Below the pieces are notes generated by a model. It was given only the letters and a program-made list of their open reading frames with translations. It ran no database searches and was not told the origin of the DNA. A program made the position numbers and the translations under genes. DNA of 64,000 nucleotides from Afipia sp. (GTDB lineage Bacteria > Pseudomonadota > Alphaproteobacteria > Rhizobiales > Xanthobacteraceae), in assembly GCA_016201045.1 (NCBI GenBank), contig JACQDM010000005.1:62001-126000 (forward strand), written 5' to 3'. Of the stretch, positions 9,409 to 18,832 are shown in pieces (position 1 is the stretch's first letter; the number at the start of each line of letters is the position of its first letter).

Positions 9409-10059
9409 TTACGGGCAGGAATAACGATTGCCGTCGTAACCGAGATAGGTCTGCGTGGCACGATTATAGGAGCGGTAACGCAGCGCGCAGGATTCCACGT
9501 CGTCCGGCGTCGCCTGCGTCACAACGGTGTCATCGCTGTAGTCCGGCGCGTAAGCGTAGCTGTCGTCATAGTAGTAGTTGTCGCCGTAATACGGGTATCC
9601 GCCATAGTAGTAACCGGATGACAACGCGCTACCCGCTGCAAGGCCTGCGGCAAACCCGATGCCAGGACCATAGCCGCGACCGTACCGGCGTCCAGCCCAA
9701 CGCTGTCCGTTCCAGTTGCCGCGGTTAGCCGCGAACTGCTGGTTATTGTTGACGAACGCGCCACGATTGACGTTGCTGGCGAAATTGCCGCGATTGGCCA
9801 TTGGAGCGCCGCCGCGATTGGCGAACGCCGCTGCGTTTCCACCGCCGAAACTGCGGCCGGCCATGCCCGCACCACCGCCGAAGCTACGGCCGCCACCGCC
9901 CATGCTGCGACCGGCCATCGCACCACCTCCGCCGCCGCGCGACATCGCCGCACCTCCGCCTGGGCCACCCTTGCCGGGCTGCGCCATCGCCGAGGAGTTC
10001 GCCGCCAGCGGCAGTGCCACCAGCAACGCCGCCGCACCAACAAAATTCAATACCTTCAT
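9409..10059 (-). CDS. Secreted glycine-rich BA14K-family protein
   Basis: BA14K proteins are small exported proteins of Hyphomicrobiales, first known as a Brucella antigen with lectin-like activity. The start ATG at 10057-10059 has GGAGG 6 nt upstream (MKVLNFVGAAALLVALPLAA); an earlier in-frame start was rejected. A signal peptide of about 26 residues ends near SAMAQ. Residues 30-75 are Gly/Met/Arg/Ser repeats (GGGGGAMAGRS, GRSFGGG), residues 75-120 Asn/Arg/Gly-rich, then a Tyr-rich tract (YYYGGYPYYGDNYYYDD). The C-terminus VESCALRYRSYNRATQTYLG...YSCP is the BA14K motif with two cysteines. It probably sits in the periplasm or on the surface; its partner is unknown. Confidence 0.85.
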   Translation of the reverse strand: MKVLNFVGAAALLVALPLAANSSAMAQPGKGGPGGGAAMSRGGGGGAMAGRSMGGGGRSFGGGAGMAGRSFGGGNAAAFANRGGAPMANRGNFASNVNRGAFVNNNQQFAANRGNWNGQRWAGRRYGRGYGPGIGFAAGLAAGSALSSGYYYGGYPYYGDNYYYDDSYAYAPDYSDDTVVTQATPDDVESCALRYRSYNRATQTYLGYDGNRYSCP

Positions 10060-10254
10060 GATTATCCTCCATTCACCTGACGGGGTGAACACGCCTCTCC
10101 GGCTAACGTTCCGCGCGCCATAAATTTATGGGCGGAATTTGACGTTAGGCGCGGCAATCTGAGCGCGGGATGAATGGAACGTGTCGGGATCGTGGCGCTT
10201 GCGTTTCACGGCGAGCAGCGGAACAATCATATCGACGCAACGATCGGGATTCCC

Positions 10255-10530
10255 ATGACGGTCAAATTTATTCTGGCTACGGCCCTTATCGCAGGCGCTT
10301 TGGCGTCGTCGACGGATGCCGGTGCCGCCTCGTGCGACACCAATAAGACCAAGTTCATGTGGCGAAGCTGTATGTCGAAGGAGATCGACAAGCTGAACGC
10401 GGCCATCAACGCCAAAGCGCTCGATCTCTGCTACAGCAAAACCAACAGTGAAAAAGGTCCGGCCGCCGTCGACGAGCGGCTGGCTTGCCGCATCGACAAA
10501 CTGACGCAGGCTCTGCAAGGCATGAAATAA
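10255..10530 (+). CDS. Small secreted cysteine-containing protein, unknown
   Basis: The 91-residue product starts MTVKFILATALIAGALASS, a clear signal peptide with a cut near DAGA-AS. The mature part of about 70 residues has four cysteines (SCDTN, RSCMSKEI, LCYSK, ACRIDKL), which fits two disulfides in the periplasm, and a helical Lys/Glu-rich pattern. I chose the ATG at 10255 because the signal peptide starts there; the frame is open 27 codons upstream without signal-like sequence. Its stop codon abuts the stop of the convergent peroxiredoxin gene with no gap. No family is recognised. Confidence 0.7.
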   Translation: MTVKFILATALIAGALASSTDAGAASCDTNKTKFMWRSCMSKEIDKLNAAINAKALDLCYSKTNSEKGPAAVDERLACRIDKLTQALQGMK

Positions 10531-11109
10531 TCAGGCTGGATTGGCCTGCAGCCACTCGAGCACGTCACCGGCGTTTCTGTCAGGCGGAAACACCGGATAG
10601 AATACGTGGGTGATCTTTGCGTCGTCTATGATCATCGCCAGCCGCTTGATCATCGTCAGCCCCGCGACCTCCATCGACGGCAGCTTCAGCGAGCGCGTCA
10701 GTTCGAGCTTTTCGTCCGACAGAACCTGAAACGGCACGTGCAGGCGCTCGACCATCTCTCGCTGGTAAGCGGTGTCCTGCGTCGAAAGTCCGAAAACATG
10801 CTGTGCGCCAGCAGCTTTCAGCTCCTTGAAGAGATCCCGAAACGCACAAGTGTGCGGCGTGCAGCCGCGCGCGCCCGGAATCATGTCCCAGTCATCGACG
10901 AGCGCGATCTTTCCCGGCTCGCCCGTTCGCGGATAAGCGAACAGAACCACGCGGCCTTTGAGATGCGACAGCATCACTGGCGTGCCGTCGGTGGCAGGCA
11001 GGACGACCGGCGGAATCCTCATGCCGACAAGATGCCTGGCCGCGCCATCGTCCGCCGGCGCGGGAATCTTGCTCCAGTCGACACCCAGAAGATTTGGTTG
11101 CTCGCTCAT
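10531..11109 (-). CDS. Peroxiredoxin (AhpC/TSA, BCP/PrxQ-like)
   Basis: Peroxiredoxins reduce hydrogen peroxide and organic peroxides with a redox-active Cys. The 192-residue thioredoxin fold has PGARGCTPHTCAFRDLF, with the peroxidatic Cys and a second Cys five residues later as in BCP/PrxQ proteins, where it resolves the disulfide. VLFAYPRTGEPG and VFGLSTQDTAYQREM are the flanking conserved strands. The start MSEQPNLLGVDW at 11109 lies 4 bp after the smpB stop; a longer frame into smpB was rejected. As the last gene of dapA-mscL-smpB-prx it is probably co-transcribed with them. Confidence 0.92.
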   Translation of the reverse strand: MSEQPNLLGVDWSKIPAPADDGAARHLVGMRIPPVVLPATDGTPVMLSHLKGRVVLFAYPRTGEPGKIALVDDWDMIPGARGCTPHTCAFRDLFKELKAAGAQHVFGLSTQDTAYQREMVERLHVPFQVLSDEKLELTRSLKLPSMEVAGLTMIKRLAMIIDDAKITHVFYPVFPPDRNAGDVLEWLQANPA

Positions 11110-11113
11110 CGCA

Positions 11114-11587
11114 TCATCCTCTCGCCCGCAGCAGGCGGCCTTTTTCCCGCGTCCAGTCGCGCTTCTTTTCAGCCGCCCGCTTGTCGTGCAGCTTCTTGCC
11201 CTTCGCAAGACCGAGTTGAAGTTTGATCTTTCCGTGCTCGTTGAAATACATCTTGAGCGGGATCAGCGTCATGCCCTGCCGCTCGATTGCGCCGCTGAGG
11301 CGGTTGATTTCCTTTTTGTGCAAAAGAAGTTTGCGCGTCCGCTTCGGCTCATGGTTGAAGCGATTGGCCTGCAGGTACTCGGGGATGTTGGCGTTGACGA
11401 GCCAGATTTCGCCGCCCTTCGAATCCGCATAGGATTCCGCAATCGTCGTCTTGCCGTTGCGGACGGATTTCACCTCAGTGCCGGTCAGGACGACGCCGGC
11501 CTCGACCGTGTCCTCGATAGCGTAATTGAACCGCGCCTTGCGGTTTTCCGCCACGACCTTGATCGTGCGTTCTTTCTTTTCAACCAT
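11114..11587 (-). CDS. smpB: SsrA-binding protein SmpB
   Basis: SmpB binds tmRNA and brings it to stalled ribosomes for trans-translation. The 157 residues include [20 protein letters not shown] and [10 protein letters not shown] of the OB-like barrel, then [12 protein letters not shown] and the basic tail [11 protein letters not shown] that enters the mRNA channel. Length matches the family (150-160). It lies between mscL and the peroxiredoxin in a minus-strand operon. The tmRNA gene itself was not found in this window. Confidence 0.97.
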   Translation of the reverse strand: MVEKKERTIKVVAENRKARFNYAIEDTVEAGVVLTGTEVKSVRNGKTTIAESYADSKGGEIWLVNANIPEYLQANRFNHEPKRTRKLLLHKKEINRLSGAIERQGMTLIPLKMYFNEHGKIKLQLGLAKGKKLHDKRAAEKKRDWTREKGRLLRARG

Positions 11588-11649
11588 GGTACCCGGTTCG
11601 CCCGCGTCCTAGCGCGTGTGAAATCGATCGAAGAACCGGCGAGCCGGCT

Positions 11650-12111
11650 CTATTTGGATTTTGTAGATGCCGTCTTTGCCGCAGCAGCTTTCGGCGCACC
11701 CTTCGCAAGCAGATCGCGGATTTCAGTCAGCAATTCCTGATCCTTGGTGGGCTTAGGCGGAGACGAAGGCGCGGCTTCCTCCTTCGCCTTCATCTTGTTC
11801 ATCAGACGGATCACGATGAACAGAACGAATGCCACGATGGCAAAATTGAGCGTGATAGTCAGGAAACTGCCATAGGCCAGCACCGCGCCCTGTTTCTTGG
11901 CGTCGGCAAGGTTCGTCGCCGTCACGGCTTTCGAGAGACCGATGAAATAGTTCGAGAAGTCGAGTCCGCCCGTGATCGCGCCGATCACAGGCATGATGAC
12001 GTCAGCCACCATCGAACTGACGATGGCACCGAACGCGGCACCGATGACGACACCGACGGCAAGGTCGACGACATTGCCCTTGAGGGCGAATTTCTTGAAT
12101 TCCTCGAGCAT
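11650..12111 (-). CDS. mscL: Large-conductance mechanosensitive channel MscL
   Basis: MscL is a homopentameric inner-membrane pore that opens under membrane tension and releases solutes during osmotic downshock. The product has 153 residues. The N-terminal amphipathic helix and TM1 read [20 protein letters not shown], the gate region with the conserved Gly/Ala/Val pattern. A periplasmic loop and TM2 ([20 protein letters not shown]) follow, then a C-terminal helix bundle ([14 protein letters not shown]) and an Ala/Lys tail slightly longer than in E. coli (136 residues). It starts 28 bp after dapA. Confidence 0.97.
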   Translation of the reverse strand: MLEEFKKFALKGNVVDLAVGVVIGAAFGAIVSSMVADVIMPVIGAITGGLDFSNYFIGLSKAVTATNLADAKKQGAVLAYGSFLTITLNFAIVAFVLFIVIRLMNKMKAKEEAAPSSPPKPTKDQELLTEIRDLLAKGAPKAAAAKTASTKSK

Positions 12112-12139
12112 CTCAAACTCTCTTGCTTGTTGGCCGAAA

Positions 12140-13030
12140 TCAGTTCAGCAGCCCGGCGTGCACCATGGCGTCGCGGATTTTCTGGCCGGTCGGCGCCGTC
12201 ACCGGCACGAGCGGCAGGCGTACCTTCTCCTCAATGCGGCCGAGCAGCTTGAGGCCGTGCTTGGCGCCAGCCAATCCCGGTTCAAGGAAGATCGCGTCGT
12301 GCAGCGGCGTGAGCCGGTCCTGAATCTTGAGGCCGGTCGCGTAGTCGCCCTTGATCACCGCGGTCATCAAGTCGGCGCACAGCTTCGGCGCGACATTGGC
12401 AACAACGGAAATGCAGCCGTGCCCGCCCGCCGCCATGTAGGCGAGCGCGGTCATGTCCTCGCCGGACAGCTGGACGAAATCCGGACCCATGGCATGGCGC
12501 TGCTGCGAAACGCGCGCGAGGTTGGCGGTCGCGTCCTTCACGCCCGCGATGTTCTTCAGCTCGAACAGCCGCGTCATGGTCGCAACCGACATGTCCACCA
12601 CCGAGCGCGGCGGGATGTTGTAGATGAAGATCGGAATCCCGACCGCATCGTTCACCGCCTTGAAGTGCTCGTACATGCCTTCCTGAGTCGGCTTGTTGTA
12701 GTACGGCGTGACCACGAGCAGCGCGTCCGCCCCCGCCTTCTCCGCATGCCTGGCAAGATCGACAGCTTCGCGCGTCGAGTTCGAGCCGGCACCGGCAATC
12801 ACCGGCACGCGGCCCTTCGCTTCATCGACACACCATTCGGTGACCTTGCGATGCTCCTCGTGGGACAGCGTCGGGCTTTCGCCGGTCGTGCCCACGGGAA
12901 CAAGCCCGTGCGAACCCTGCTCGATCTGCCAGCTGACGAGCGCGCGGAAGCCTTCCTCGTCGAGGCCGCCGTTTTTGAATGGCGTGACCAAGGCCGTGAA
13001 GGATCCCTGATACTTGGTCTTGCCTGACAT
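12140..13030 (-). CDS. dapA: 4-hydroxy-tetrahydrodipicolinate synthase
   Basis: DapA condenses pyruvate and aspartate semialdehyde in the first committed step of lysine and diaminopimelate synthesis. The 296-residue TIM barrel has [15 protein letters not shown] (pyruvate site), the Tyr of IYNIPPRS and the Schiff-base Lys of [14 protein letters not shown]. The start [10 protein letters not shown] has GGAGA 6 nt upstream. It leads the operon dapA-mscL-smpB-prx and is divergent from the lytic transglycosylase gene, which also acts on the diaminopimelate-containing wall. Confidence 0.97.
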   Translation of the reverse strand: MSGKTKYQGSFTALVTPFKNGGLDEEGFRALVSWQIEQGSHGLVPVGTTGESPTLSHEEHRKVTEWCVDEAKGRVPVIAGAGSNSTREAVDLARHAEKAGADALLVVTPYYNKPTQEGMYEHFKAVNDAVGIPIFIYNIPPRSVVDMSVATMTRLFELKNIAGVKDATANLARVSQQRHAMGPDFVQLSGEDMTALAYMAAGGHGCISVVANVAPKLCADLMTAVIKGDYATGLKIQDRLTPLHDAIFLEPGLAGAKHGLKLLGRIEEKVRLPLVPVTAPTGQKIRDAMVHAGLLN

Positions 13031-13289
13031 GGTCGTCTCCAGCGCGAAGTTGCCGCAAATTCAAACGATTGATACCGGCTCCGGCTCACCTGCGAAAGGT
13101 CTGGGCCGAAAGCCGCAGAGTTTTGATCGGGATTTGATGCTGTTCCCGGCCGGGAGTTGCACGCAAGCCGCGATTTTGCCGCTCTGCTGCGGCATGAGAA
13201 CATCCTAGCACATCTGGTGTTTTGTCCACAGTTTCAATGATCTAATCCTACTCTCGACGCATCCGCATGATTCGCCGCGCAGGGCTGCC

Positions 13290-15500
13290 GTGACACAACT
13301 GAACGCGCCAAAGAACGCAGGGATCGCCGCCCGGCCGCGCCGGTTGCGGGCGTTGATGCTCGGCGCAAGCGCGTCGGCATTGTTGGCGACGCAATGTCTC
13401 GCCGTACCGCTGCCGAAGCCCCGCCCGATTCCGCGCAGCGTGGTCCCGCACACAGCTGCACCGACAACGTCCGCGCATACGGCAACTGGCCCAACGGCCC
13501 CGCTGCCGAAAGCCGATCACGTCGTTGCGGCACCGGCTTCTCCGCAGAAACCGAAGAAGCAATATGCGCCGCTGGCGATGTCATCGACATCGTCTACGTC
13601 CAAGGCGGATGCCGAAGCGCTCGAGGAAGCAATTGAACTCCTGCGCAAGAAGAAGCCGCAGGATGCCACACAGCTTGAGGCGGCAATCGGCGATCCGCTG
13701 GCGCGCAAGCTCGCCGAATGGATCATTCTGCGCACCGACGACAATGGCGCGCCTGCCGAGCGCTACCGCGCGTTTCTCGCCGACAATCCGAGCTGGCCAA
13801 GCCAGATATTGCTGAAGCGTCGCGGCGAAGGCGCGCTGTGGGACGACAAGCGCGACGACGCGACCGTATTGTCTTTCTTCGGAAACGAACAGCCGATTTC
13901 CGCCAAGGGTAAATTCATGCTGGCGCGCACTTATCTGTCGCGCGGCGACCGCAAGAATGCCGAACGTCTGGTGCGCGACGCATGGCGGTCGGATTCGTTT
14001 TCGTCGGATACCGAAGAAGCCGCGCTGGAGCAGTTCGGCTCGCTGCTCACGGGCGGCGACTACAAGGCGCGCATGGATATGCTGCTCTATGCCGGCGACA
14101 ATGCAGAATCCGGCATGCGCGCCGCAAAAAAACTCGGCGCCGGACAGGTCGCGCTCGCAAAGGCGCGCATCGCCGTCAACAGGAAGGCGTCCAACACCAA
14201 GGCATTGCTCGACGCGGTGCCGAACGATCTGCGCAGCGATCCGCTCTACATTCTCAGCCGCGCACAATGGTTGCGGCGCGAGGACAAATTCCCGGAAGCC
14301 GCGGCCGTCATGCAGACCGCGCCGCGCGATCCGGCGCGGCTCCTCAATGCCGACGAATGGTGGATCGAACGGCGTCTGCTCGCACGCAAGCTGATGGATA
14401 TCGGCGACAGCAAAACGGCCTATCTCATTGCCCGCGATGCTGCCCTGCCCGCGCGCGACATTTACAAGACCGAGCAGGAATTCACCGCCGGCTGGATCGC
14501 GCTGCGGTTTCTCGGCGACGCCAATCTGGCCGCTCAGCACTTTGCGCGGATCGGCGCCGATACGGTCAACCCGACCACGCTTGCGCGCGCAGGCTATTGG
14601 CAGGGTCGCGCCGCCGAAGCCGCGGGCCGTACACAAGACGCGCATACAGCGTATGAATCGGCCGCCGCGCAGTCGACCAGCTATTACGGCCAGCTTGCCC
14701 GCGCGAAGCTGAAGCTGCCGCAGATTGCGCTCAACGATACGCCGGGGCGCAGCCGCACCGGCGACCGGCTCGAGATCGTGCGCGCGATCGAACTGCTTTA
14801 CGCACTCGACGAGCGCGATCTTGCCATACCGATTTACTCCGAGATGGGCGACCGCGCCGACATGGACGCGCTCCTGGCGCTCTGCGAACTGGCGCAACGC
14901 AACGATGACGCCCGCGCGATGCTGATCGCGGGCAAAGCCGCGCTCAATCGGGGCATGCCGTTCGACTTCTATGCTTATCCGGTGTCGGGAATTCCGCCGT
15001 TCAAGGAGATCGGGCCGGAAGTCGAAAAACCGATCGTCTTTGCAATCGCGCGGCAGGAAAGCGCCTTCAACGCGAGCGTCGTCTCGCCCTCGAACGCCTA
15101 CGGACTGATGCAGGTGACGCCGCCGACCGCCAAATACGTCACCAAGAAATACGGCACGGCCTACGATTTCGCCAAGCTCAAGAACGATCCGTCCTACAAC
15201 GCCACGCTCGGCGCAGCCGAACTCGGCGGATTGCTTGAGGACTATCGCGGCTCCTACATTCTCACTTTCGCCGGTTACAATGCCGGGCGCGGCAGTGTGC
15301 GCAAATGGCTGGAGCGCTACGGCGATCCGCGCGATCCGAAGGTCGATGCGGTCGATTGGGTCGAGCAGATCCCGTTCGCCGAAACGCGCAACTACGTTCA
15401 GCGCGTGATGGAGAACGTGCAGGTCTATCGCGCGCGGTTCGGCGGAAATTCCAAACTGATGATCGAGGCGGATTTGCACCGCGGCGCGTCTGTGGAATAG
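13290..15500 (+). CDS. slt: Soluble lytic murein transglycosylase
   Basis: Slt-type enzymes cleave the MurNAc-GlcNAc bond of peptidoglycan to leave a 1,6-anhydro end, acting in the periplasm. A GTG start at 13290 after AGGG gives 736 residues; an N-terminal segment with a hydrophobic stretch (LRALMLGASASALLATQCLA) looks like a long signal peptide. A Pro/Ala/Thr linker follows (about 40-100), then an alpha-superhelical region (about 100-560, SYYGQLARAKL near its end), then the SLT domain with the catalytic Glu in IARQESAFNASVVS, SNAYGLMQVTP and FAGYNAGRGSV. Good match in length and order to Slt70 of enterobacteria. Confidence 0.94.
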   Translation: MTQLNAPKNAGIAARPRRLRALMLGASASALLATQCLAVPLPKPRPIPRSVVPHTAAPTTSAHTATGPTAPLPKADHVVAAPASPQKPKKQYAPLAMSSTSSTSKADAEALEEAIELLRKKKPQDATQLEAAIGDPLARKLAEWIILRTDDNGAPAERYRAFLADNPSWPSQILLKRRGEGALWDDKRDDATVLSFFGNEQPISAKGKFMLARTYLSRGDRKNAERLVRDAWRSDSFSSDTEEAALEQFGSLLTGGDYKARMDMLLYAGDNAESGMRAAKKLGAGQVALAKARIAVNRKASNTKALLDAVPNDLRSDPLYILSRAQWLRREDKFPEAAAVMQTAPRDPARLLNADEWWIERRLLARKLMDIGDSKTAYLIARDAALPARDIYKTEQEFTAGWIALRFLGDANLAAQHFARIGADTVNPTTLARAGYWQGRAAEAAGRTQDAHTAYESAAAQSTSYYGQLARAKLKLPQIALNDTPGRSRTGDRLEIVRAIELLYALDERDLAIPIYSEMGDRADMDALLALCELAQRNDDARAMLIAGKAALNRGMPFDFYAYPVSGIPPFKEIGPEVEKPIVFAIARQESAFNASVVSPSNAYGLMQVTPPTAKYVTKKYGTAYDFAKLKNDPSYNATLGAAELGGLLEDYRGSYILTFAGYNAGRGSVRKWLERYGDPRDPKVDAVDWVEQIPFAETRNYVQRVMENVQVYRARFGGNSKLMIEADLHRGASVE

Positions 15501-15545
15501 ACTGCGCGGCAACGAGCGACCCGCTCCGCAGCCAGCGAACGCAAG

Positions 15546-16433
15546 ATGCCCGATCATTTTCGTGACTTTTTCTGCCAAGCGCCGGACGGCCTCAAGCTCC
15601 ACGCCAAAATCCTCGGCGAAGCAAAAACATCAACGTTACCAGTACTTTGCCTGCCGGGCCTGACCCGCACCGCTGACGATTTCGACGTCATCGCGCGGGC
15701 GCTTTCGGGCGCGCCGGGTGCGCCCCGTCAGGTGATCGCGATGGATTTTCGCGGGCGCGGCCTCTCCGCCTACGATGCAAAGCCCGAGAACTACAACGTC
15801 GTCACCGAATGCGGCGACGTCATCGCGCTGCTCGGCGCGCTCGGCATTTCACGCGCGATCTTTCTCGGCACGTCGCGCGGTGGCCTTGTCTCGATGGTGA
15901 TGGCCGCAACCAAGCCGGACCTGATGGCCGCGCTGATCCTCAACGACATCGGCCCCGCGCTCGAGATCAAGGGGCTGATGAAGATCATCGGCTATATCGC
16001 CAATCCGCCGCCGCGAAAGACCTTCGATGAAGCCGCGCGCGGGTTGAAGGAATTGTTTAGTCCGGTATTTCCGAAGCTCGATGACGCCGGATGGATGGCA
16101 TGGGCGCATCGTGCATTCCGCGAGAAGAAGGACGGCAGCGGGCTCGAGCGTACCTACGACCTCAAACTGAACAAGACGCTCGAAGGCATCGATCCCGCCA
16201 ATCCGCCGCAGCCGATCTGGGATCTGTTCGACAAGCTCGCCGGCAAGCCGCTGATGCTGATTCACGCCGATCTGTCGGACCTCGTGTCGCCTCAAGGTGT
16301 GAAGGACATGGTCGCGCGGCGGCCGGACATCGATCTGGTGGAAGTCCCCAATGAGGGCCATGCGCCGCTTCTGGCCGACAAGCCGACGATCGACCGCATC
16401 CTCGCCTTCTGCGCGCGCTGCGACCGGGCTTAA
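15546..16433 (+). CDS. Alpha/beta-fold hydrolase
   Basis: A 295-residue cytoplasmic alpha/beta hydrolase with no signal peptide. The oxyanion segment LCLPGLTRTADDF, the strand VIAMDFRGRGLS, the nucleophile elbow GTSRGG (Ser), an acid in HADLSDLVSP and the His of NEGHAPLLAD make a full catalytic triad. RGRGLSAYDAKPENYNVVTE is shared with epoxide hydrolase and ester hydrolase relatives, but the substrate cannot be assigned. It lies 45 bp after slt on the same strand and may share its transcript. It ends before the terminator that serves the convergent porin. Confidence 0.88.
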   Translation: MPDHFRDFFCQAPDGLKLHAKILGEAKTSTLPVLCLPGLTRTADDFDVIARALSGAPGAPRQVIAMDFRGRGLSAYDAKPENYNVVTECGDVIALLGALGISRAIFLGTSRGGLVSMVMAATKPDLMAALILNDIGPALEIKGLMKIIGYIANPPPRKTFDEAARGLKELFSPVFPKLDDAGWMAWAHRAFREKKDGSGLERTYDLKLNKTLEGIDPANPPQPIWDLFDKLAGKPLMLIHADLSDLVSPQGVKDMVARRPDIDLVEVPNEGHAPLLADKPTIDRILAFCARCDRA

Positions 16434-16499
16434 GTCTCATAAGTTCTGCCAGCGATCCTCCCTGCTCCTTTGTCGTCCCGGCGAGGGTTTGGCATTAGT

Positions 16500-16537
16500 G
16501 CCAAAGAAAAACCCCCGGCAGTTGCCTGCCGGGGGTT
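16500..16537 (-). terminator. Rho-independent terminator after the porin gene
   Basis: AACCCCCGGCAG (16510-16521) and CTGCCGGGGGTT (16526-16537) form a perfect 12-bp stem with a 4-nt loop; on the minus strand it is followed by TTTCTTT. It lies 28 bp past the porin stop and may also stop the convergent hydrolase transcript. Confidence 0.9.
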
Positions 16538-16564
16538 CTCTATAAGCGCCGTTAGGCGATTACA

Positions 16565-18055
16565 TTACCAGGTGCGGCGGACGCGGATGTTGCCCGACCA
16601 CATGCCCTGATCCTTGTAGTCGTACACTGCGGCTGGCTTCACGCCGGCGCCTGCCGAGGTGAACGAGCCCGTGTTGGACTGATCAAGGAAGGTGTACATG
16701 ACTTCAGCCGAGAACGTCAGGTTCTGAACCGGGGTCCAGGCCGTGCGCGTTCCGATCTGCCAGATGTTGAAGTCTGGGTTACAGCTGTAGCCGTTAGCAG
16801 CGGTTGCGCCGACTGCAGCTGCCTGCACGCCGCAGATGATCGCGGTTGCGTTGGCATTGTAGTCAACTCGGGTGTAGCTGCCGAACAGGTCGGTTTCCCA
16901 GTTCGGGGACCAGTTGTGCACGTATGCACCACGGAAGCCCCAAGCGGTCGTCAGCTCGAGATTGCCGCCGCCGGTGTAAACCGAGTCAGCCGCGAGAACG
17001 GTCGCGAAGCTCTGGTAGCTGCCAGCGAACGCTGCGCCACCGAAGTTCGTGAAGTTCATGCCCTGAGCGGTTGCCGTGCCGGTAACGCCCGAGATCAGGT
17101 ACTTGATGCCACCCTTCGACCAGGTGCCGTCCAACGACAGCTTGTCGCCGGGGCCGGTCGGAAGGTTCTTCAGCTGGAGACCAACCGAAGCAGCATAGCC
17201 GTACTTGTCCGACGGATGACCCGACGGTTCGGTCGTGCCGTAGTAGGCAGCGTGGTTCGCGTGAGCCGCACCCGAGAACTGGAGGGTGAATGCAGCCTGG
17301 TCGATCTTGACGTTCGCTGCGAGGTCTGGCGCCGAGTTACCACCGTAGTTGTTGGTGTAAGCCGAGGTCAGCATGGTCGCAGTGGTCACGCCCGAGTTCG
17401 AGCCGTTGAACATGAAGCCACGATCGATCGTGCGGCTGTCTTCAACGCCAACCTGAGCCGACACGCCGTTGCCGAACTGCCATGTGTAGGCGATCTGGGT
17501 GATGCCAGTCGCGTTGTCATAGCCGCCGAGCAGGTAGGACGTGTTGTTGTTTGCGCCGTAAGCACCCCAAGGGGTCTGGAACGTGCCAACAGCCTTACCG
17601 AGGGTGAACCCAGCGAACTGGATGAACCCGTAGTCAACCGTGAGGTTGCCGGTCGATGCGTTGAAGGTTGCGCCGGTCGAGAATTCGAAGTTGGACGCCC
17701 AGAAGGTGCGGACAACGCCGTATTCGGTCGCGGTGCGGGTGTCGATGTTGAACTGGTTACGAGCGCGGGTGGTGTACATATCACCCGGGCGGCCAGCAAC
17801 GTCGGTGCCCGAAGCTGCAGTCCACGGAGGCTGATCGTAGTTGCCGCCGTTGAAGTTCACGTCCAACTGGGTGTAGCCGCCCAGCTTGATGCAGGTGTCG
17901 GTGCCCGGGATGTAGTAGAATCCGGCGCCGTAAAGGGAGCAGATCTTCACGTACTGAACGGCTTTCGCCTTCACCGGAAGATCAGCTGCCTGTGCCCCAG
18001 CGGAAGCGGCGAGAACCGCTGCCGAGCCGAGGATAAGGCTCTTAATCTTGCTCAT
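16565..18055 (-). CDS. Outer-membrane porin, Porin_2 family
   Basis: A 16-strand-type general porin of Hyphomicrobiales forming diffusion channels in the outer membrane. The signal peptide MSKIKSLILGSAAVLAASAG ends at AQA-ADLP. The mature start carries the family hallmark of two cysteines, VKICSLYGAGFYYIPGTDTC, then IKLGGYTQLDV. The barrel alternates polar and hydrophobic residues, and the last residues IRVRRTW give the C-terminal aromatic needed for BAM-dependent insertion. 496 residues is within the family's range. GGAGG lies 6 nt before the ATG. Codon use is more uniform than the neighbours', as expected for a highly expressed protein. Confidence 0.95.
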   Translation of the reverse strand: MSKIKSLILGSAAVLAASAGAQAADLPVKAKAVQYVKICSLYGAGFYYIPGTDTCIKLGGYTQLDVNFNGGNYDQPPWTAASGTDVAGRPGDMYTTRARNQFNIDTRTATEYGVVRTFWASNFEFSTGATFNASTGNLTVDYGFIQFAGFTLGKAVGTFQTPWGAYGANNNTSYLLGGYDNATGITQIAYTWQFGNGVSAQVGVEDSRTIDRGFMFNGSNSGVTTATMLTSAYTNNYGGNSAPDLAANVKIDQAAFTLQFSGAAHANHAAYYGTTEPSGHPSDKYGYAASVGLQLKNLPTGPGDKLSLDGTWSKGGIKYLISGVTGTATAQGMNFTNFGGAAFAGSYQSFATVLAADSVYTGGGNLELTTAWGFRGAYVHNWSPNWETDLFGSYTRVDYNANATAIICGVQAAAVGATAANGYSCNPDFNIWQIGTRTAWTPVQNLTFSAEVMYTFLDQSNTGSFTSAGAGVKPAAVYDYKDQGMWSGNIRVRRTW

Positions 18056-18708
18056 AAAACCTCCAAGTTTTGCTCTGTTAGGGAGGGTTCCGGCCCATTC
18101 GGTGTTAAGTCACACCTTCTGGATAGTCCCCTTGATCCCAGCTAACCGCCTGGTCGCCTCGCGCTTTCGGACACTCCCGCGGAACGCGAGCGACTTAAGC
18201 GAAACTTCCAAACAGGACGACCTCGGGATGCCCCCCTCCGTCGCTGGGTGGACCATTACCCAACGGTTATGACCATGCAACAAATGTCCGCCATCAAACG
18301 GTGCAGTTCCGGCCGTTTTCGGAAATGTGTTGCACAAATAGCACTCAATGGTATTTCGCAGAATTCAGCAACGTATTGATTATATTGAGTTATTAGACAC
18401 GCCTTGCACGGCGCGCATGGGCTGCCGCAGATGGCAATCCTGGGGCAAATGCCGGCGTCGGGATGCCGAAAACGGTCGAATCGAGCGGTTTCCGGCAGCC
18501 CGTGGAACCGGGGATTCGCGATCCGTCTTGAGGGGTCGTTGGCCGACCTCGACAGGCGCAAATGGCTGCGGGAACTCATCGGGACAGCCGTTACTCTTGT
18601 ATGCAAGGGTCATCGAACCGGCGGGATCTGCATTATATCTGCGCAATTGAGGCCGATGCGGCCCGCGGCTTGCGGCTCACTGACGGGTCAGGCATATCGG
18701 ACAACAAT
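18056..18708. promoter_or_regulatory. Porin upstream region; no gene seen
   Basis: This 650-bp stretch separates the porin from tRNA-Ser. On the minus strand TTGCAT and TAATGG with a 16-bp spacer (about 18250-18277) could be a porin promoter, which would give a leader of about 190 nt; long leaders are usual for porin genes. The remaining part has only short open frames without ribosome-binding sites. Nothing else is recognisable. Confidence 0.35.
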
Positions 18709-18800
18709 GGAGACGTGGCCGAGCGGCTGAAGGCACTCGTTTGCTAAATGAGCATACCTTGAAAAGGGTATCGAGGGTTCGAATCCCTCCGTCTCCGCCA
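18709..18800 (+). tRNA. tRNA-Ser (anticodon GCT)
   Basis: The acceptor stem GGAGACG pairs with CGTCTCC, with discriminator G and an encoded CCA at 18798-18800. The anticodon loop TTGCTAA reads GCT (serine AGC/AGT codons). A long variable arm (TACCTTGAAAAGGGTA) marks class II, and the T-arm loop is GGTTCGAATCC. It is 92 nt with CCA. Confidence 0.97.
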
Positions 18801-18832
18801 GAATCCGTTCCCGCCCAACACGAGGTGCGCCC

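Noticed and set aside
13581-15602. 673-residue open frame antisense to the lytic transglycosylase gene
   Set aside because: It mirrors the high-G+C third positions of slt, has Arg/Val-rich low-sense sequence, and no ribosome-binding site.
16916-18145. 409-residue open frame antisense to the porin
   Set aside because: Composition is a mirror of the porin codons and no domain is visible.
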